Origin: an uncultured Eubacteriales bacterium
Lineage (GTDB): Bacteria; Bacillota; Clostridia; Oscillospirales; Acutalibacteraceae
Reading direction: 5' to 3'
Length of the DNA: 64,000 bases
NCBI GenBank assembly: GCA_900314795.1
Contig: OMWP01000010.1
Location: forward strand, 1-64,000
The position numbers and the translations under genes were made by a program. Positions within the stretch are counted from its first letter, which is position 1, and each line of letters opens with the position of its first letter. The notes below the pieces were generated by a model that was not told the origin of the DNA, did no database searches, and saw nothing but the letters and a program-made list of their open reading frames with translations. Shown one piece after another: positions 17,195 through 26,144 of the stretch.

Positions 17195-18508
17195 TTAATC
17201 CTCCGTCAGCGTTTGATTGTTTGCGGCTTTCGGCGCTTGTGTAGATGATTGTGCAATAGAGCCCTGTACCGCAGACTCTGTCGGGAACTCAGCCTCCACC
17301 GCTTCGCGATGGGGCGTCAGACGGCGATAGACATAGCCGGTGAACCGTCCGAAATCGGACAGCATCCCCAAGCCCTCTTGAGTATTGGAGGACAGCGTGA
17401 TATCGTCGATCTCTTGCTCTTCATAATAGAGCTTTGCCCTGCCGATCGTCTGACCCGCAAGGAAGGGAGTCTTTACGGATTTCGGGATATCAAATTGATA
17501 GGTGAGCTTCGATTCGTCATATTCGTTGGGTAAGGTCTTGAACGCGGAATTGTCAGCATGCAGTCCCACCTTATAATCACCCCAATCGGTCTTGACAGAC
17601 ACATCGGACAAGGTATCCTCAGCGTTGAATATCTTGCGGTCGGAAAGATTCAGATACGCCCAAGAAGTCAGTTTACGCGCATCGGCAAAGACATTACGCT
17701 CGCTTTGATGCAATCCGAGCAAGCCAACAAAAAGGTAGGTTTTGCCGCGGTAAGTGGTGGTCAAAACAAGCTCCTCATAGGTTTCCTCGGTAAAAGAATA
17801 CATCGCGTCGTTGGTATAGCGGAAGTAGTACGGGCTGTTCTCGTTCAAAATCGACGCTTCCGCCTCAACCCGATACGTTTCCTCATCCATCCCTTGCGGC
17901 GTATATGCCTTATTCTTCATCACTGTGAGATAGAATTCGTTTTTGCGAACCTCCTGATAGAGCAAGTAGGTATCACGGCAGGTCGTATGCTGAGCACTGG
18001 TATTATTAAAGCCGGGACTGACATATGCCGTGCTCTTGAGTCCGAGCGTTGCGACACGCTCGTTCATTGCCGCGACAAAGGCATCCCTGTCGTTGTTGGT
18101 TGACAGATCAGCCAAAGCGTAGGCGGCATCACTGCCGGAGGTCAACAGCATGATCGCCATCAGATCTTTGGCGGTAAGAGTCGTATCGACAAAGCGGTCA
18201 AGGCAGCCGTCGGAATACGGCAGCGCGTCAATATAGGACTGCTCGACCTTGAAGGTGACCGTATCGGGATTGGGGATCATCTCATAGGCAAGCAGGAAGG
18301 TCATCAGCTCAGCCAAAGATCCCGCGTACCAGTTGGTATCGGGCTTTTGTGAAAAGACGACCGTGTCGGTATCGAGGTTCACCAAAAAGAGATCCGAGGT
18401 AGAGGTTTCGACCTTTGTTTCATACGAAGATGCAGGTATGATAAAACTGCTGACAAATATTGCAAAAATCAATATCGCAGAAATCAAAAATTTAATTCTT
18501 TTATTCAT
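17195..18508 (-). CDS. DacF-like paralogue lacking catalytic residues
   Basis: Exported 437-residue protein, clearly related to the gene three bases downstream (shared FLVNLDTDTVVFSQKPDT-like N terminus and the TSWAYLNLS segment). It has a signal peptide but no C-terminal membrane anchor. The SxxK motif reads SLAE, so the general-base lysine is replaced by glutamate. The second motif reads SGS and no KTG motif is present where expected. It is thus probably not a carboxypeptidase. I infer a non-catalytic partner or wall-binding duplicate of the downstream protein. First gene of the pair. Confidence 0.8.
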   Translation of the reverse strand: MNKRIKFLISAILIFAIFVSSFIIPASSYETKVETSTSDLFLVNLDTDTVVFSQKPDTNWYAGSLAELMTFLLAYEMIPNPDTVTFKVEQSYIDALPYSDGCLDRFVDTTLTAKDLMAIMLLTSGSDAAYALADLSTNNDRDAFVAAMNERVATLGLKSTAYVSPGFNNTSAQHTTCRDTYLLYQEVRKNEFYLTVMKNKAYTPQGMDEETYRVEAEASILNENSPYYFRYTNDAMYSFTEETYEELVLTTTYRGKTYLFVGLLGLHQSERNVFADARKLTSWAYLNLSDRKIFNAEDTLSDVSVKTDWGDYKVGLHADNSAFKTLPNEYDESKLTYQFDIPKSVKTPFLAGQTIGRAKLYYEEQEIDDITLSSNTQEGLGMLSDFGRFTGYVYRRLTPHREAVEAEFPTESAVQGSIAQSSTQAPKAANNQTLTED

Positions 18509-18643
18509 AGCATTTCCTTTAAATATATGTTATAATTGCTTTGAAGAAACAAAAAATTCTTGTATACAGTATTATTCTACACTATTTACGAGATGATATC
18601 AATCATAAAATTCATAAATTTACAAAGTTTTTGGAGGAACATT

Positions 18644-19291
18644 TTGATATACATTACAGGAGATACCCACGGTGATATCAATATATTCAACGAAAGAAGA
18701 CTCGGTCATCTGAAAAAGGGTGATTGCCTGATCATTACCGGTGATTTCGGATTTATCTGGGATAATTCTAAAGAAGAAATAAAGAACCTGAAAAAGCTCA
18801 CGAAAAAGAAGTATGATATCCTCTTCGTCGAGGGTGCTCACGAAAACTTTGAACGACTCAAGGAGTTTGAAGAAGTCCCCTTTCACGAGGGTACCGCGCG
18901 CAAAATTGCGGATAACATCTACTGTCTGAACCGCGGCGAACTCTATTTGATCGACGGATATACGATCTTTACACTTGGCGGAGGCTTGCCTCCCGAAATG
19001 GATGAGGCGGAATCTTCACCCTCTTTGCCGACAGATGAAGAGCTGGAATACGCCATTGTCAATATCGAGGAACAGCGTCACAGGCTCGATATCATCATCA
19101 CTCATGAAGCACCGGCATCCGTCAAACGGATGATCAACCGCAACGCCTCCATCAACGATTTGAATATCTTCCTCGATACCGTCATGCACAATACACTGTA
19201 TCAAAAGTGGTACTTCGGCAGTCTGCACGAGGACAGGCAGATCAGCAATAACCTGATCTGTGTGTTTGAGGATGTTTATCAAATCGGATAG
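18644..19291 (+). CDS. Calcineurin-like metallophosphoesterase
   Basis: Cytoplasmic phosphoesterase of 215 residues. Metal-binding blocks are GDTHGD (residues 6-11), TGDFGFIWDN, EGAHENF (the usual GNHE-type block with an altered lead) and ITHEAP near residue 155. The start is a TTG at 18644: GGAGG lies six bases upstream, and translation then begins MIYITGDTHGD as in relatives. An ATG at 18560 would add 28 residues with no family match. The substrate is unknown. It is divergent from the dacF-like pair and convergent with recG, with a hairpin between. Confidence 0.8.
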   Translation: MIYITGDTHGDINIFNERRLGHLKKGDCLIITGDFGFIWDNSKEEIKNLKKLTKKKYDILFVEGAHENFERLKEFEEVPFHEGTARKIADNIYCLNRGELYLIDGYTIFTLGGGLPPEMDEAESSPSLPTDEELEYAIVNIEEQRHRLDIIITHEAPASVKRMINRNASINDLNIFLDTVMHNTLYQKWYFGSLHEDRQISNNLICVFEDVYQIG

Positions 19292-19368
19292 CCGGATGAG
19301 ACAGCCTATATCAGTCGATTACAAATAGCATAAAAATACGGCGGGAGCAGGCCCCCGTCAAGAAAGTT

Positions 19369-19403
19369 GTCCGCAGCTCGTTACTGAGTTGCGGACATTT
19401 TTC
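19369..19403 (+). terminator. Terminator between the phosphoesterase and recG
   Basis: GTCCGCAGCTC / GAGTTGCGGAC stem followed by ATTTTT on the plus strand. The opposite strand also has a short T tract, so it may serve both convergent genes. Confidence 0.75.
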
Positions 19404-19404
19404 A

Positions 19405-21447
19405 TCAATTCATCGTATTTTCGGTTACGGCAAAAAGTCGGCGCATCTTTGCGCGAAGAGCTCTGAGAGAGTCATCGCTCAGATCGGGTGAGAATCGCAA
19501 CAAGACTTCTGCCGCTTCCTGACTTTGCGCCAGGGTCTCGGTATCGGAGAAATCGGCAATGTCCAGCTGCGGCAGACCGTGCTGACGGTTGCCGAAGAAA
19601 TCACCGGGGCCGCGGAGCTTTAGATCCATATCGGCGATCTCAAAGCCGTTGTTGGTGCGGCACATCACACCCAGCCGCTGTTCTGTATTCTCTCCCCTGT
19701 TGTCGGATACAAGAATACAATAGCTCTTGAACTGTCCTCTGCCGACGCGTCCACGCAGCTGGTGGAGGGTCGAAAGTCCGAATCGGTCGGCATTCTCGAT
19801 CATCATCACGGTGGCGTTCTTCACATCGACGCCGACCTCGACAACGGTCGTGGAGACAAGGATCGAGATCTCGTTTTTGGCAAATTGCGCCATGACTCTT
19901 TCCTTATCCTTCGCCTTCATCTTGCCGTGCAGGATACCGACGGAGATATCACGGAATGGACCGAGCATCAGCTCGGCGGCGTAATCATTGGCGTTTTTCA
20001 GTTCATCCACGCCCTCGCTCTCTTCGACCAAGGGACATACGATATAGCACTGTCTGCCCTCCTCGACCTGTTTCTTGAGGAAACCCAAGGCGCGGTCACG
20101 TTTATCGGTGCGGATGAAAAAGGTATCCACCTCGGTGCGGCCGGGCGGCAGTTCATCGATGATGGTGATATCCAGATCGCCGTAGATGATCAGCCCAAGG
20201 GTGCGCGGGATCGGAGTCGCCGACAGGACGAGTACATGGGGATGCTCCCCCTTTGAGGCGAGTCGGGCACGCTGCACGACGCCGAAACGGTGCTGTTCGT
20301 CGGTGATCGCACAGCCAAGCCGATGGAAAACCGTGCTCTCACTCACCAGCGCATGGGTGCCGATCACGATATCACTCTCGCCGTTCTCGATCCGCTCGCG
20401 GGTTTTCCGTTTTTCAGCCGCCGTCATGGAGCCGGTCAAGAGCTCAACACGGACGTCGGTATGCGCGAACATCTTGGAAAAGGTCTCAAAATGCTGCTGC
20501 GCCAAAATCTCGGTCGGCGCCATAAATGCCGCTTGAAACCCATTTTTGACGGTATGGTAACACACGGCGGCACATACGGCAGTCTTGCCCGATCCGACGT
20601 CGCCTTGGATCAGACGATTCATCGGTGAGGGCTTGTCACGCATATCACTGACACAGTCGGCTACCGCACGCTGTTGCGCACCGGTCAACGCAAAGGGTAA
20701 AGTTTCAATGAACTCCGGTGTATAATTGGTCGTCAAGTGCACCGCTGTCTGCTCACGGGACTGTGATTTCATCATCCGCATGCCGAGATTCAGCACCAAC
20801 AGTTCCTCAAAGATCAGGCGATGCCGCGCCTTTTCCATCGCGTTCAGATCGCTTGGAAAATGGACGTTGTTCAGCGCGTAGGACAGATCGCAAAGATCAT
20901 AACGCCTGCGGATATCGTCGGGCAGCGGATCATGGATCGTCTGAGGGAGCATCGACAGTGCCTCTTTAGCAGCGCGGATCATCATATGATTATTTAACCC
21001 CGCAGTGAGGTGATAGACGGGGGTGATCATATCGCTGTCGGTTACCTTGCAGAATTCGGGCGACACCATCTGGTAGCCGTATTTATCGTAGGCGACCTTG
21101 CCCATAAACAGATAGGTCTCACCGTATCGGAGCATGGACGAGATATACTTATTGTTGAAGAACACGAGGTTCAGGTAACCTGTATCGTCGCTGATACTCA
21201 GCTTCGCCATTGTGCGGCCGCCCGAGATACGGATCGTATTGACAGGGGTCGAGACCCTGCCGCGCACGACACACTTGGTTTCGGGTTGTACCGCGGCAAT
21301 ATCGGTGGTATCCGACCAGTTTTCATAAGAACGCGGATAATAAGAGATCATATCGCCGACGGTCTCAATGCCGAGCTTGCGGAACAAAGCGGCGCGCTTC
21401 TCCCCTATGCCGCTGAGTTTTGTGATCGGGACTTCATATAAAGACAT
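19405..21447 (-). CDS. recG: ATP-dependent DNA helicase RecG
   Basis: Branch-migrating helicase for stalled forks and recombination intermediates, 680 residues. It has an N-terminal wedge/OB domain (EKRAALFRKLGIETVGD), Walker A GDVGSGKTAVC, a DEQH box (TDEQHRFGV), motif III SATPIPRT, and the C-terminal helicase motifs up to QLRGRVGRG and the RecG-specific tail. All motifs are intact. Monocistronic as far as can be seen. A small inverted-repeat element lies 23 bases upstream of the start. Confidence 0.97.
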   Translation of the reverse strand: MSLYEVPITKLSGIGEKRAALFRKLGIETVGDMISYYPRSYENWSDTTDIAAVQPETKCVVRGRVSTPVNTIRISGGRTMAKLSISDDTGYLNLVFFNNKYISSMLRYGETYLFMGKVAYDKYGYQMVSPEFCKVTDSDMITPVYHLTAGLNNHMMIRAAKEALSMLPQTIHDPLPDDIRRRYDLCDLSYALNNVHFPSDLNAMEKARHRLIFEELLVLNLGMRMMKSQSREQTAVHLTTNYTPEFIETLPFALTGAQQRAVADCVSDMRDKPSPMNRLIQGDVGSGKTAVCAAVCYHTVKNGFQAAFMAPTEILAQQHFETFSKMFAHTDVRVELLTGSMTAAEKRKTRERIENGESDIVIGTHALVSESTVFHRLGCAITDEQHRFGVVQRARLASKGEHPHVLVLSATPIPRTLGLIIYGDLDITIIDELPPGRTEVDTFFIRTDKRDRALGFLKKQVEEGRQCYIVCPLVEESEGVDELKNANDYAAELMLGPFRDISVGILHGKMKAKDKERVMAQFAKNEISILVSTTVVEVGVDVKNATVMMIENADRFGLSTLHQLRGRVGRGQFKSYCILVSDNRGENTEQRLGVMCRTNNGFEIADMDLKLRGPGDFFGNRQHGLPQLDIADFSDTETLAQSQEAAEVLLRFSPDLSDDSLRALRAKMRRLFAVTENTMN

Positions 21448-21470
21448 ATCGCACCGCCTTTCCGTTAATA

Positions 21471-21670
21471 CTAAGTTTCATTAAAACACTTTAACATTTA
21501 TTGCGTTGCGTCGTCGCTCGCCGTTCTCGGTAAGCGTATCCAGTAGGTACGCTTTGACCTCGTATAACTTCGTTGTCCTCCTTGACAGGCGCCAGCCTGC
21601 CTGCGTCGTCCGCCTCGTTCTACGAAATTTTCCGTTATTAAATTTGTTAAAGCGTTTAATGGAAACTTAG
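21471..21670. mobile_element. MITE-like element with 27-bp terminal inverted repeats
   Basis: A 200-base element flanked by TA on both sides (21469-21470, 21671-21672). The left end CTAAGTTTCATTAAAACACT and the reverse complement of the right end CTAAGTTTCCATTAAACGCT continue to match through TTTAACA, about 27 bases with few mismatches. The interior holds hairpins and the motif CAGGCGCCAGC, and no open reading frame of note. Such ends and a TA duplication are typical of non-autonomous Tc1/mariner-IS630-type elements; the parent family is inference. Confidence 0.75.
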
Positions 21671-21726
21671 TATAATATAAACCTATTGTACTAAATTCGA
21701 ACATATATGTCAATCGCAAAATATAA

Positions 21727-21754
21727 GAAAGGCTGTTCCCGAAGAAACAGCCTT
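21727..21754 (-). terminator. Terminator after fakA-like gene
   Basis: Minus-strand stem AAGGCTGTT / AACAGCCTT followed by TCTTATATTTT. A family A repeat separates it from the stop codon. Confidence 0.75.
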
Positions 21755-21809
21755 GATGATTGATTGAGATTGTCACGCCTCGCAATGACAATATAGAAAT
21801 ATGCGCGTC

Positions 21810-23477
21810 TTACTCTACACTGAAAATGTAGTAGTAGATGGGCTGATCACCCTTGATGTAGGTGATGTCGACCTGATCGGCAAACTTGTTCTCGAGCATT
21901 TCGACTGCGGAAGCCGCTTCTTCCTCAGAGACGCCCTCACCGGAGATCAGGGTCACAAAGGACATTTCCTTGTTGATCATGGACTTAGCGAGCTTATACA
22001 GCGCCTTGTTCGGAGAAGAGGAGGTAACAGTGAGCTTACCGTTATCCAGACCGATGATCTCACCCTCTTTGATTCTTCTGGCACCGAACTCGGAGTCACG
22101 CGCCGCAAAGGTAACCTGACCGGTAGAGACATTCTTAGCCGCCTGGAGCATATTATCGACATTGGTCTCAGCGTCGGAATCGGGATCGAATACCAGCATC
22201 GCGGAGAGTCCCTGCGGGATGGTACGGGTCGGAACGATGATGACCGTTCTGTCCTCAACGATCGCGGCAGTCTGCTGAGCCGCCATGATGATGTTCTTGT
22301 TGTTCGGGAGCACATAGATGCACTTGGCAGGAGTTGCCATTACAGCCGCATAGATATCCTCGGTGGAGGGGTTCATGCTCTGGCCGCCGGATACGACGTT
22401 CTGACATCCAAGCTCATTGAAGAGATTGCACAGACCCTCGCCTGCCGCTACAGCGACAAAGCCGTATTCCTCGGTAGGCTCGGCGACAGTGAGCTCAGCC
22501 TTTTTCTCGACCTTCTCCTTCGCCTTTTCGTTCTCTTCCTTCGCCTTTCTGTGCTGCTCCTTCATATTCTCGATCTTCACGGTGAGGAGCTGACCGTATT
22601 CAAGACCGTGCTGGAGTGCGTCGCCGGGGGTCTCGGTGTGTACATGAACCTTGATGATCTCCTCATCCGCTACCATGACGATGCTGTCGCCGATGGTCTC
22701 GAGATACAGGCGGAGATCGTTAGGCTCTTTCTCACACTCGGTATTACGACCGACGATGAACTCGGTGCAATAGGTGAAGTTGATAACCTGGTCAAACTCA
22801 GCCGCAGCGGAACGGAAGAAATCATCCTCGATCTCGTTCTCATTCTCCTCTTCCTTCAGCTCAACGACTACGCCGTCGCGCAAAACAGAGAGCATACCCT
22901 CGAAGATGGTCAAAATACCCTTACCGCCCGCGTCAACGACGCCTGCCTTCTTGAGGACAGGGAGCATGGTGGGCGTCAGATCAAGTGCTTCAACAGAAGC
23001 GTCACAGACGATCTCCCACAGTACAGCGGGATCTTCCTCAGTATCGAGCGCCTCTAAGCCTGCCTCATAACCCATACGGGCTACGGTGAGGATGGTACCC
23101 TCGGTGGGCTTGGTGACTGCGTTATAAGCCGCCTCAACGCCCAGACCCAGTGCATGGATCAGGTCAGCGCCGGAAGCCTCCGCCTTGCCCTCCAGACCCT
23201 TGGAGATACCTCTGAACAACAGAGAGGTGATAACGCCGGAGTTACCGCGAGCACCGCGCAGCATAGCGGAAGCAGTCATCTTAGCAACTTCGGATACATC
23301 GGCAGGCTCCGCGTCCTTGAGCGCGTCGGCAGCCGCTGTGATCGTCATCGACATATTGGTACCTGTATCACCGTCGGGAACAGGGAAGATATTGAGGTCG
23401 TTGATTCTCGCCTTGATGGACGAGATGTTGTTCGCACCGGAAATAATCGCTTGTTTTAGAGTTTCACCGTTAATCAA
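21810..23477 (-). CDS. DAK2-domain fatty acid kinase (FakA/YloV family)
   Basis: Cytoplasmic protein of 555 residues resembling FakA, which phosphorylates FakB-bound fatty acids. The N-terminal DAK2 domain carries the nucleotide and metal motif NIFPVPDGDTGTNM (about residues 26-39) and GARGNSGV. The middle and C-terminal DegV-like regions are present (GGQSMNPSTEDI, YVLPNNKNI). An alanine- and lysine-rich linker lies at about residues 320-345. The start is taken as TTG 23477 because translation then begins MINGETLK as in relatives and AAAGG lies about 13 bases upstream. A longer frame from 23540 lacks a ribosome binding site. The asp23-like partner gene often found upstream is not here. Confidence 0.85.
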   Translation of the reverse strand: MINGETLKQAIISGANNISSIKARINDLNIFPVPDGDTGTNMSMTITAAADALKDAEPADVSEVAKMTASAMLRGARGNSGVITSLLFRGISKGLEGKAEASGADLIHALGLGVEAAYNAVTKPTEGTILTVARMGYEAGLEALDTEEDPAVLWEIVCDASVEALDLTPTMLPVLKKAGVVDAGGKGILTIFEGMLSVLRDGVVVELKEEENENEIEDDFFRSAAAEFDQVINFTYCTEFIVGRNTECEKEPNDLRLYLETIGDSIVMVADEEIIKVHVHTETPGDALQHGLEYGQLLTVKIENMKEQHRKAKEENEKAKEKVEKKAELTVAEPTEEYGFVAVAAGEGLCNLFNELGCQNVVSGGQSMNPSTEDIYAAVMATPAKCIYVLPNNKNIIMAAQQTAAIVEDRTVIIVPTRTIPQGLSAMLVFDPDSDAETNVDNMLQAAKNVSTGQVTFAARDSEFGARRIKEGEIIGLDNGKLTVTSSSPNKALYKLAKSMINKEMSFVTLISGEGVSEEEAASAVEMLENKFADQVDITYIKGDQPIYYYIFSVE

Positions 23478-23566
23478 CGTAAACACATCCTTTTTCCGTA
23501 CATCGTCAGCACCGGCTAACCAAGTGCGCAGGATGTACAAAATACTATTTGTTACAAACTTGTATT

Positions 23567-23595
23567 ATTATACACTAAAATGGTTCAAGAAGCAA
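23567..23595 (-). promoter_or_regulatory. Promoter of the fakA-like gene
   Basis: Minus strand: -35 TTGCTT (23590-23595), 17-base spacer ending GTG, -10 TATAAT (23567-23572). Same layout as the rpmE promoter. Confidence 0.7.
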
Positions 23596-23631
23596 GCATT
23601 TTGTATACAAAAAAGTAAGACAAAAATAGAA

Positions 23632-24405
23632 TTATATTAGTTCATATGACTGAGCAGCGGTGCATTTCCCGCTGTTGCGATCGATATCGAACACCGCGCA
23701 ATTGAGCTTGCAATCTCCCTTTGCCAGATCAAAGCGTTCGGGTAATTGCGTCGTAAAGCGTCGGAGGATGATCTCCTTCTTCACACCCAAGATACTGTCG
23801 ATCACGCCCGTCATGCCGACGTCGGTGATATAGCCCGTGCCCTCCGGCAGTACCTGGGCGTCACCCGTCAAAACATGGGTATGCGTGCCGAACACCGCGG
23901 ACACCCTGCCATCCAGATAAAAGCCCATCGCGCGTTTCTCAGAGGTCGTTTCGGCGTGGAAATCGACGATGATGATCTTCGCGTCGAGCTCTTTGAGGAT
24001 CTGATCCGCGCGGATAAAGGGATTTTCAAGGCTCGCGTCCATGAACTGCTGACCCATCAAATTGATCACGCCGATCGAGGTAAAGCCCATGTCGACCACC
24101 GCCCAACCGCAGCCCGGAGTAGCAGAGGTCGGATAATTGGCGGGTCGGATGATGTGGGGGTGTTCGTCGAGGAAAGGATAGACCTCCTTACGGCGAAAGC
24201 TATGGTTGCCGAGTGTGATGAAGTCCACCCCCGAGGTGAACAGATGCTCGGCGGATCGCGGGGTAATCCCGTTGCCGTCGGCGGAATTCTCACCGTTGCA
24301 GATCACAAAATCGATTTGCTGTTGTTGCTTGAAACGAGGCAAACGCCGGCGCAGGAATTCGCATCCTACAGAGCCGACAACGTCGCCGATACACATAATG
24401 CGCAT
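23632..24405 (-). CDS. YmdB-family metallophosphoesterase
   Basis: A 257-residue member of the TIGR00282/YmdB phosphodiesterase family, which in Bacillus hydrolyses cyclic nucleotides and affects motility and biofilm. The N terminus MRIMCIGDVVGSVGCEFLRR holds the first metal motif. CNGENSADGNGITP, TLGNHSFRRKEV, VDFHAETTSEK and FGTHTHVLTGDAQV follow in the canonical order, so all metal ligands appear present. Length is normal. It has its own promoter and lies between fakA-like and the sporulation genes. Confidence 0.93.
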   Translation of the reverse strand: MRIMCIGDVVGSVGCEFLRRRLPRFKQQQQIDFVICNGENSADGNGITPRSAEHLFTSGVDFITLGNHSFRRKEVYPFLDEHPHIIRPANYPTSATPGCGWAVVDMGFTSIGVINLMGQQFMDASLENPFIRADQILKELDAKIIIVDFHAETTSEKRAMGFYLDGRVSAVFGTHTHVLTGDAQVLPEGTGYITDVGMTGVIDSILGVKKEIILRRFTTQLPERFDLAKGDCKLNCAVFDIDRNSGKCTAAQSYELI

Positions 24406-24436
24406 GTTATCATCTTTCTATATCTAAGATAGATGC

Positions 24437-24465
24437 AGTATACCACAGAATCGGGAGAATTACAA
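24437..24465 (-). promoter_or_regulatory. Promoter of the ymdB-like gene
   Basis: Minus strand: -35 TTGTAA (24460-24465), 17-base spacer, -10 TATACT (24437-24442). Confidence 0.65.
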
Positions 24466-24598
24466 GGGCGTAACAAATGACAAAATGCCGCTGTTAGCCG
24501 TCCGTTTGAAAGGTATATTACTCTCCTATCTTTAGGCTTTTGATTTATAAAACTCCTGTCATTCTCGGTACGTCGGACACGCGTGTCGGCGCCGTACC

Positions 24599-25825
24599 CT
24601 ACAAATCTTTTTTCTCAGTCGGAGCAACATATGGCGTGAGATCGGTGTTTTCATCCGTGCCGATCGGCTCGCTTAAGGCAATATCTTCTACACAGGTGTA
24701 GGTCGCGTAGAGTGTGTATACACCGTCATTGTGCTTAAGCCGGTATTCGCGTGACTCGATCGTACAATTCTGTAAAGCAAAGGCTTCATATAATCGGGCT
24801 TCTTGCTGTAATAATTCTTCTGCGGAATTATCATCAAGAATCATCTCTTCCTCAGAGAGCGCATTGACATGATCCGTCACGACGCCGATCGGCAGAGTGA
24901 TGCCCAGCGGCGCAGGAACCTCTGTATCCGTATTCGATACGGCGCTCGGGGAATCGACCGCATTCACACGGTACGGCAGCCGCAATCCGAGGAACTCCAG
25001 CATTTGGCGCTCGGCGTCCTCACCGTTCGGCCGCAGCAGCTTCATCTGCTCCGACATCGAAAAGCTCGCCTGCCGCGTTGTACGCGCCATCACACGCGCG
25101 TCGGCGTGCACCAGTCGGTGAGTACCCTGCTCATCGGTTCGAATCCCGCTGACAATGAGCTGACCTTCGATCACGCCGGAGCCTTCCATCACCACGGTCT
25201 CCCCCTCCGCCGCCTCGATCCGCACGATCACGCCATCCGACTTTGCCTTGACGTTGCAGGGAGAATACACGTCCTCCACCTCGGGCGGCACAGCTTCTTC
25301 CTTGATCTCAACAGAGGCGTAAGAGCCTGTCATATTCACCGCCATCCAACCGATCTCATGCCGCTCGATCATCACATCGCGCGATAATTTCCGAACATCC
25401 AATGACGGCTTGAACGCGCCGATATACAGTCCGTGCTCCCGCAAAACATCATTCATCTGAGATCGGCTGACGGTCTCCAGCCCAGTGATATCGATGCTCC
25501 AAATGAACAGCGACATCACAAAGATCGAAAGGATAAACGCACATGCTCCGATCAAAATGCCGACACGCTCCCGATAGCGGAACAGCATTGTCGGCATGCC
25601 GTTCTTGCTGATGACCTGCAATCGCACACCCGCGCCGCGTGCCAAGGGTCGGATCCTGCGGTAATCCGAACGGTACATACAGGCCGTGAAGCGGCTATCC
25701 GATCGATGAACATTCCACAGGCGCACCCTGTGGCGAGAGGTGATGTTGATAAAGCGTTCCGGGTATTTTCCGCTGACGGAGAATTCGACCGATCCGCGCA
25801 CCATACGCAATAGATCTAACAGCAT
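24599..25825 (-). CDS. yqfD: Sporulation protein YqfD
   Basis: Sporulation protein YqfD of 408 residues, required for stage IV events in Bacillus. It has a cytoplasmic N-terminal domain rich in Arg, one membrane helix (about residues 88-112, ILIGACAFILSIFVMSLFIW), then an extracytoplasmic domain with the conserved SRSQMNDVLREHGLYIGAFK and GWMAVNMTGSYASVEIKE segments. It follows yqfC by three bases, the standard order in endospore formers. Its tail is long and acidic. Its presence supports an endospore-forming lineage, although sporulation genes persist in some non-sporulating Ruminococci. Confidence 0.92.
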   Translation of the reverse strand: MLLDLLRMVRGSVEFSVSGKYPERFINITSRHRVRLWNVHRSDSRFTACMYRSDYRRIRPLARGAGVRLQVISKNGMPTMLFRYRERVGILIGACAFILSIFVMSLFIWSIDITGLETVSRSQMNDVLREHGLYIGAFKPSLDVRKLSRDVMIERHEIGWMAVNMTGSYASVEIKEEAVPPEVEDVYSPCNVKAKSDGVIVRIEAAEGETVVMEGSGVIEGQLIVSGIRTDEQGTHRLVHADARVMARTTRQASFSMSEQMKLLRPNGEDAERQMLEFLGLRLPYRVNAVDSPSAVSNTDTEVPAPLGITLPIGVVTDHVNALSEEEMILDDNSAEELLQQEARLYEAFALQNCTIESREYRLKHNDGVYTLYATYTCVEDIALSEPIGTDENTDLTPYVAPTEKKDL

Positions 25826-25828
25826 AGG

Positions 25829-26089
25829 CTACACCGTAAAGCTCAGGCTCATAATAAAGCCGTCGATGATCAGCGCGGAATCCGAGATACAGCGCAAGTT
25901 CAGCTCACGCCCCGATACATTCACGAGCATGCCGCCCGTATTGATCCGCACGGAATCGGTTGAATATTCCAACACGCCCTTACTGCCCTCGATCAACAGC
26001 TCACGATTGCCGCTGAGCTCGATGCAAGGCGCGTTCAGCGTGGATAAAAAAGGCGGACGACGTTTTGATTCTTTCTGCTTTTCTTTCAT
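25829..26089 (-). CDS. yqfC: Sporulation protein YqfC (YabP/YqfC family)
   Basis: Small 86-residue protein of the YabP/YqfC family. The conserved core is LSGNRELLIEGSKGVLEYS followed by RINTGG and a short strand-rich C terminus. In Bacillus it is a mother-cell sporulation protein in the sigma-E regulon. Coupled to yqfD with a three-base gap. Divergent from a ylbJ-like gene, with only 55 bases between starts, so the promoters must overlap or face each other. Confidence 0.9.
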   Translation of the reverse strand: MKEKQKESKRRPPFLSTLNAPCIELSGNRELLIEGSKGVLEYSTDSVRINTGGMLVNVSGRELNLRCISDSALIIDGFIMSLSFTV

Positions 26090-26144
26090 TGTATCACCGA
26101 TTCATTTTATGAAGATGATCGCATATATATTATCGGTGAGCAAA

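Noticed and set aside
18560-18643. Longer N terminus for the phosphoesterase
   Set aside because: The upstream residues match no family sequence, and GGAGG is placed for the TTG at 18644.
21801-23057. 418-codon plus-strand frame
   Set aside because: Antisense shadow of the fakA-like gene, without ribosome binding site or motifs.
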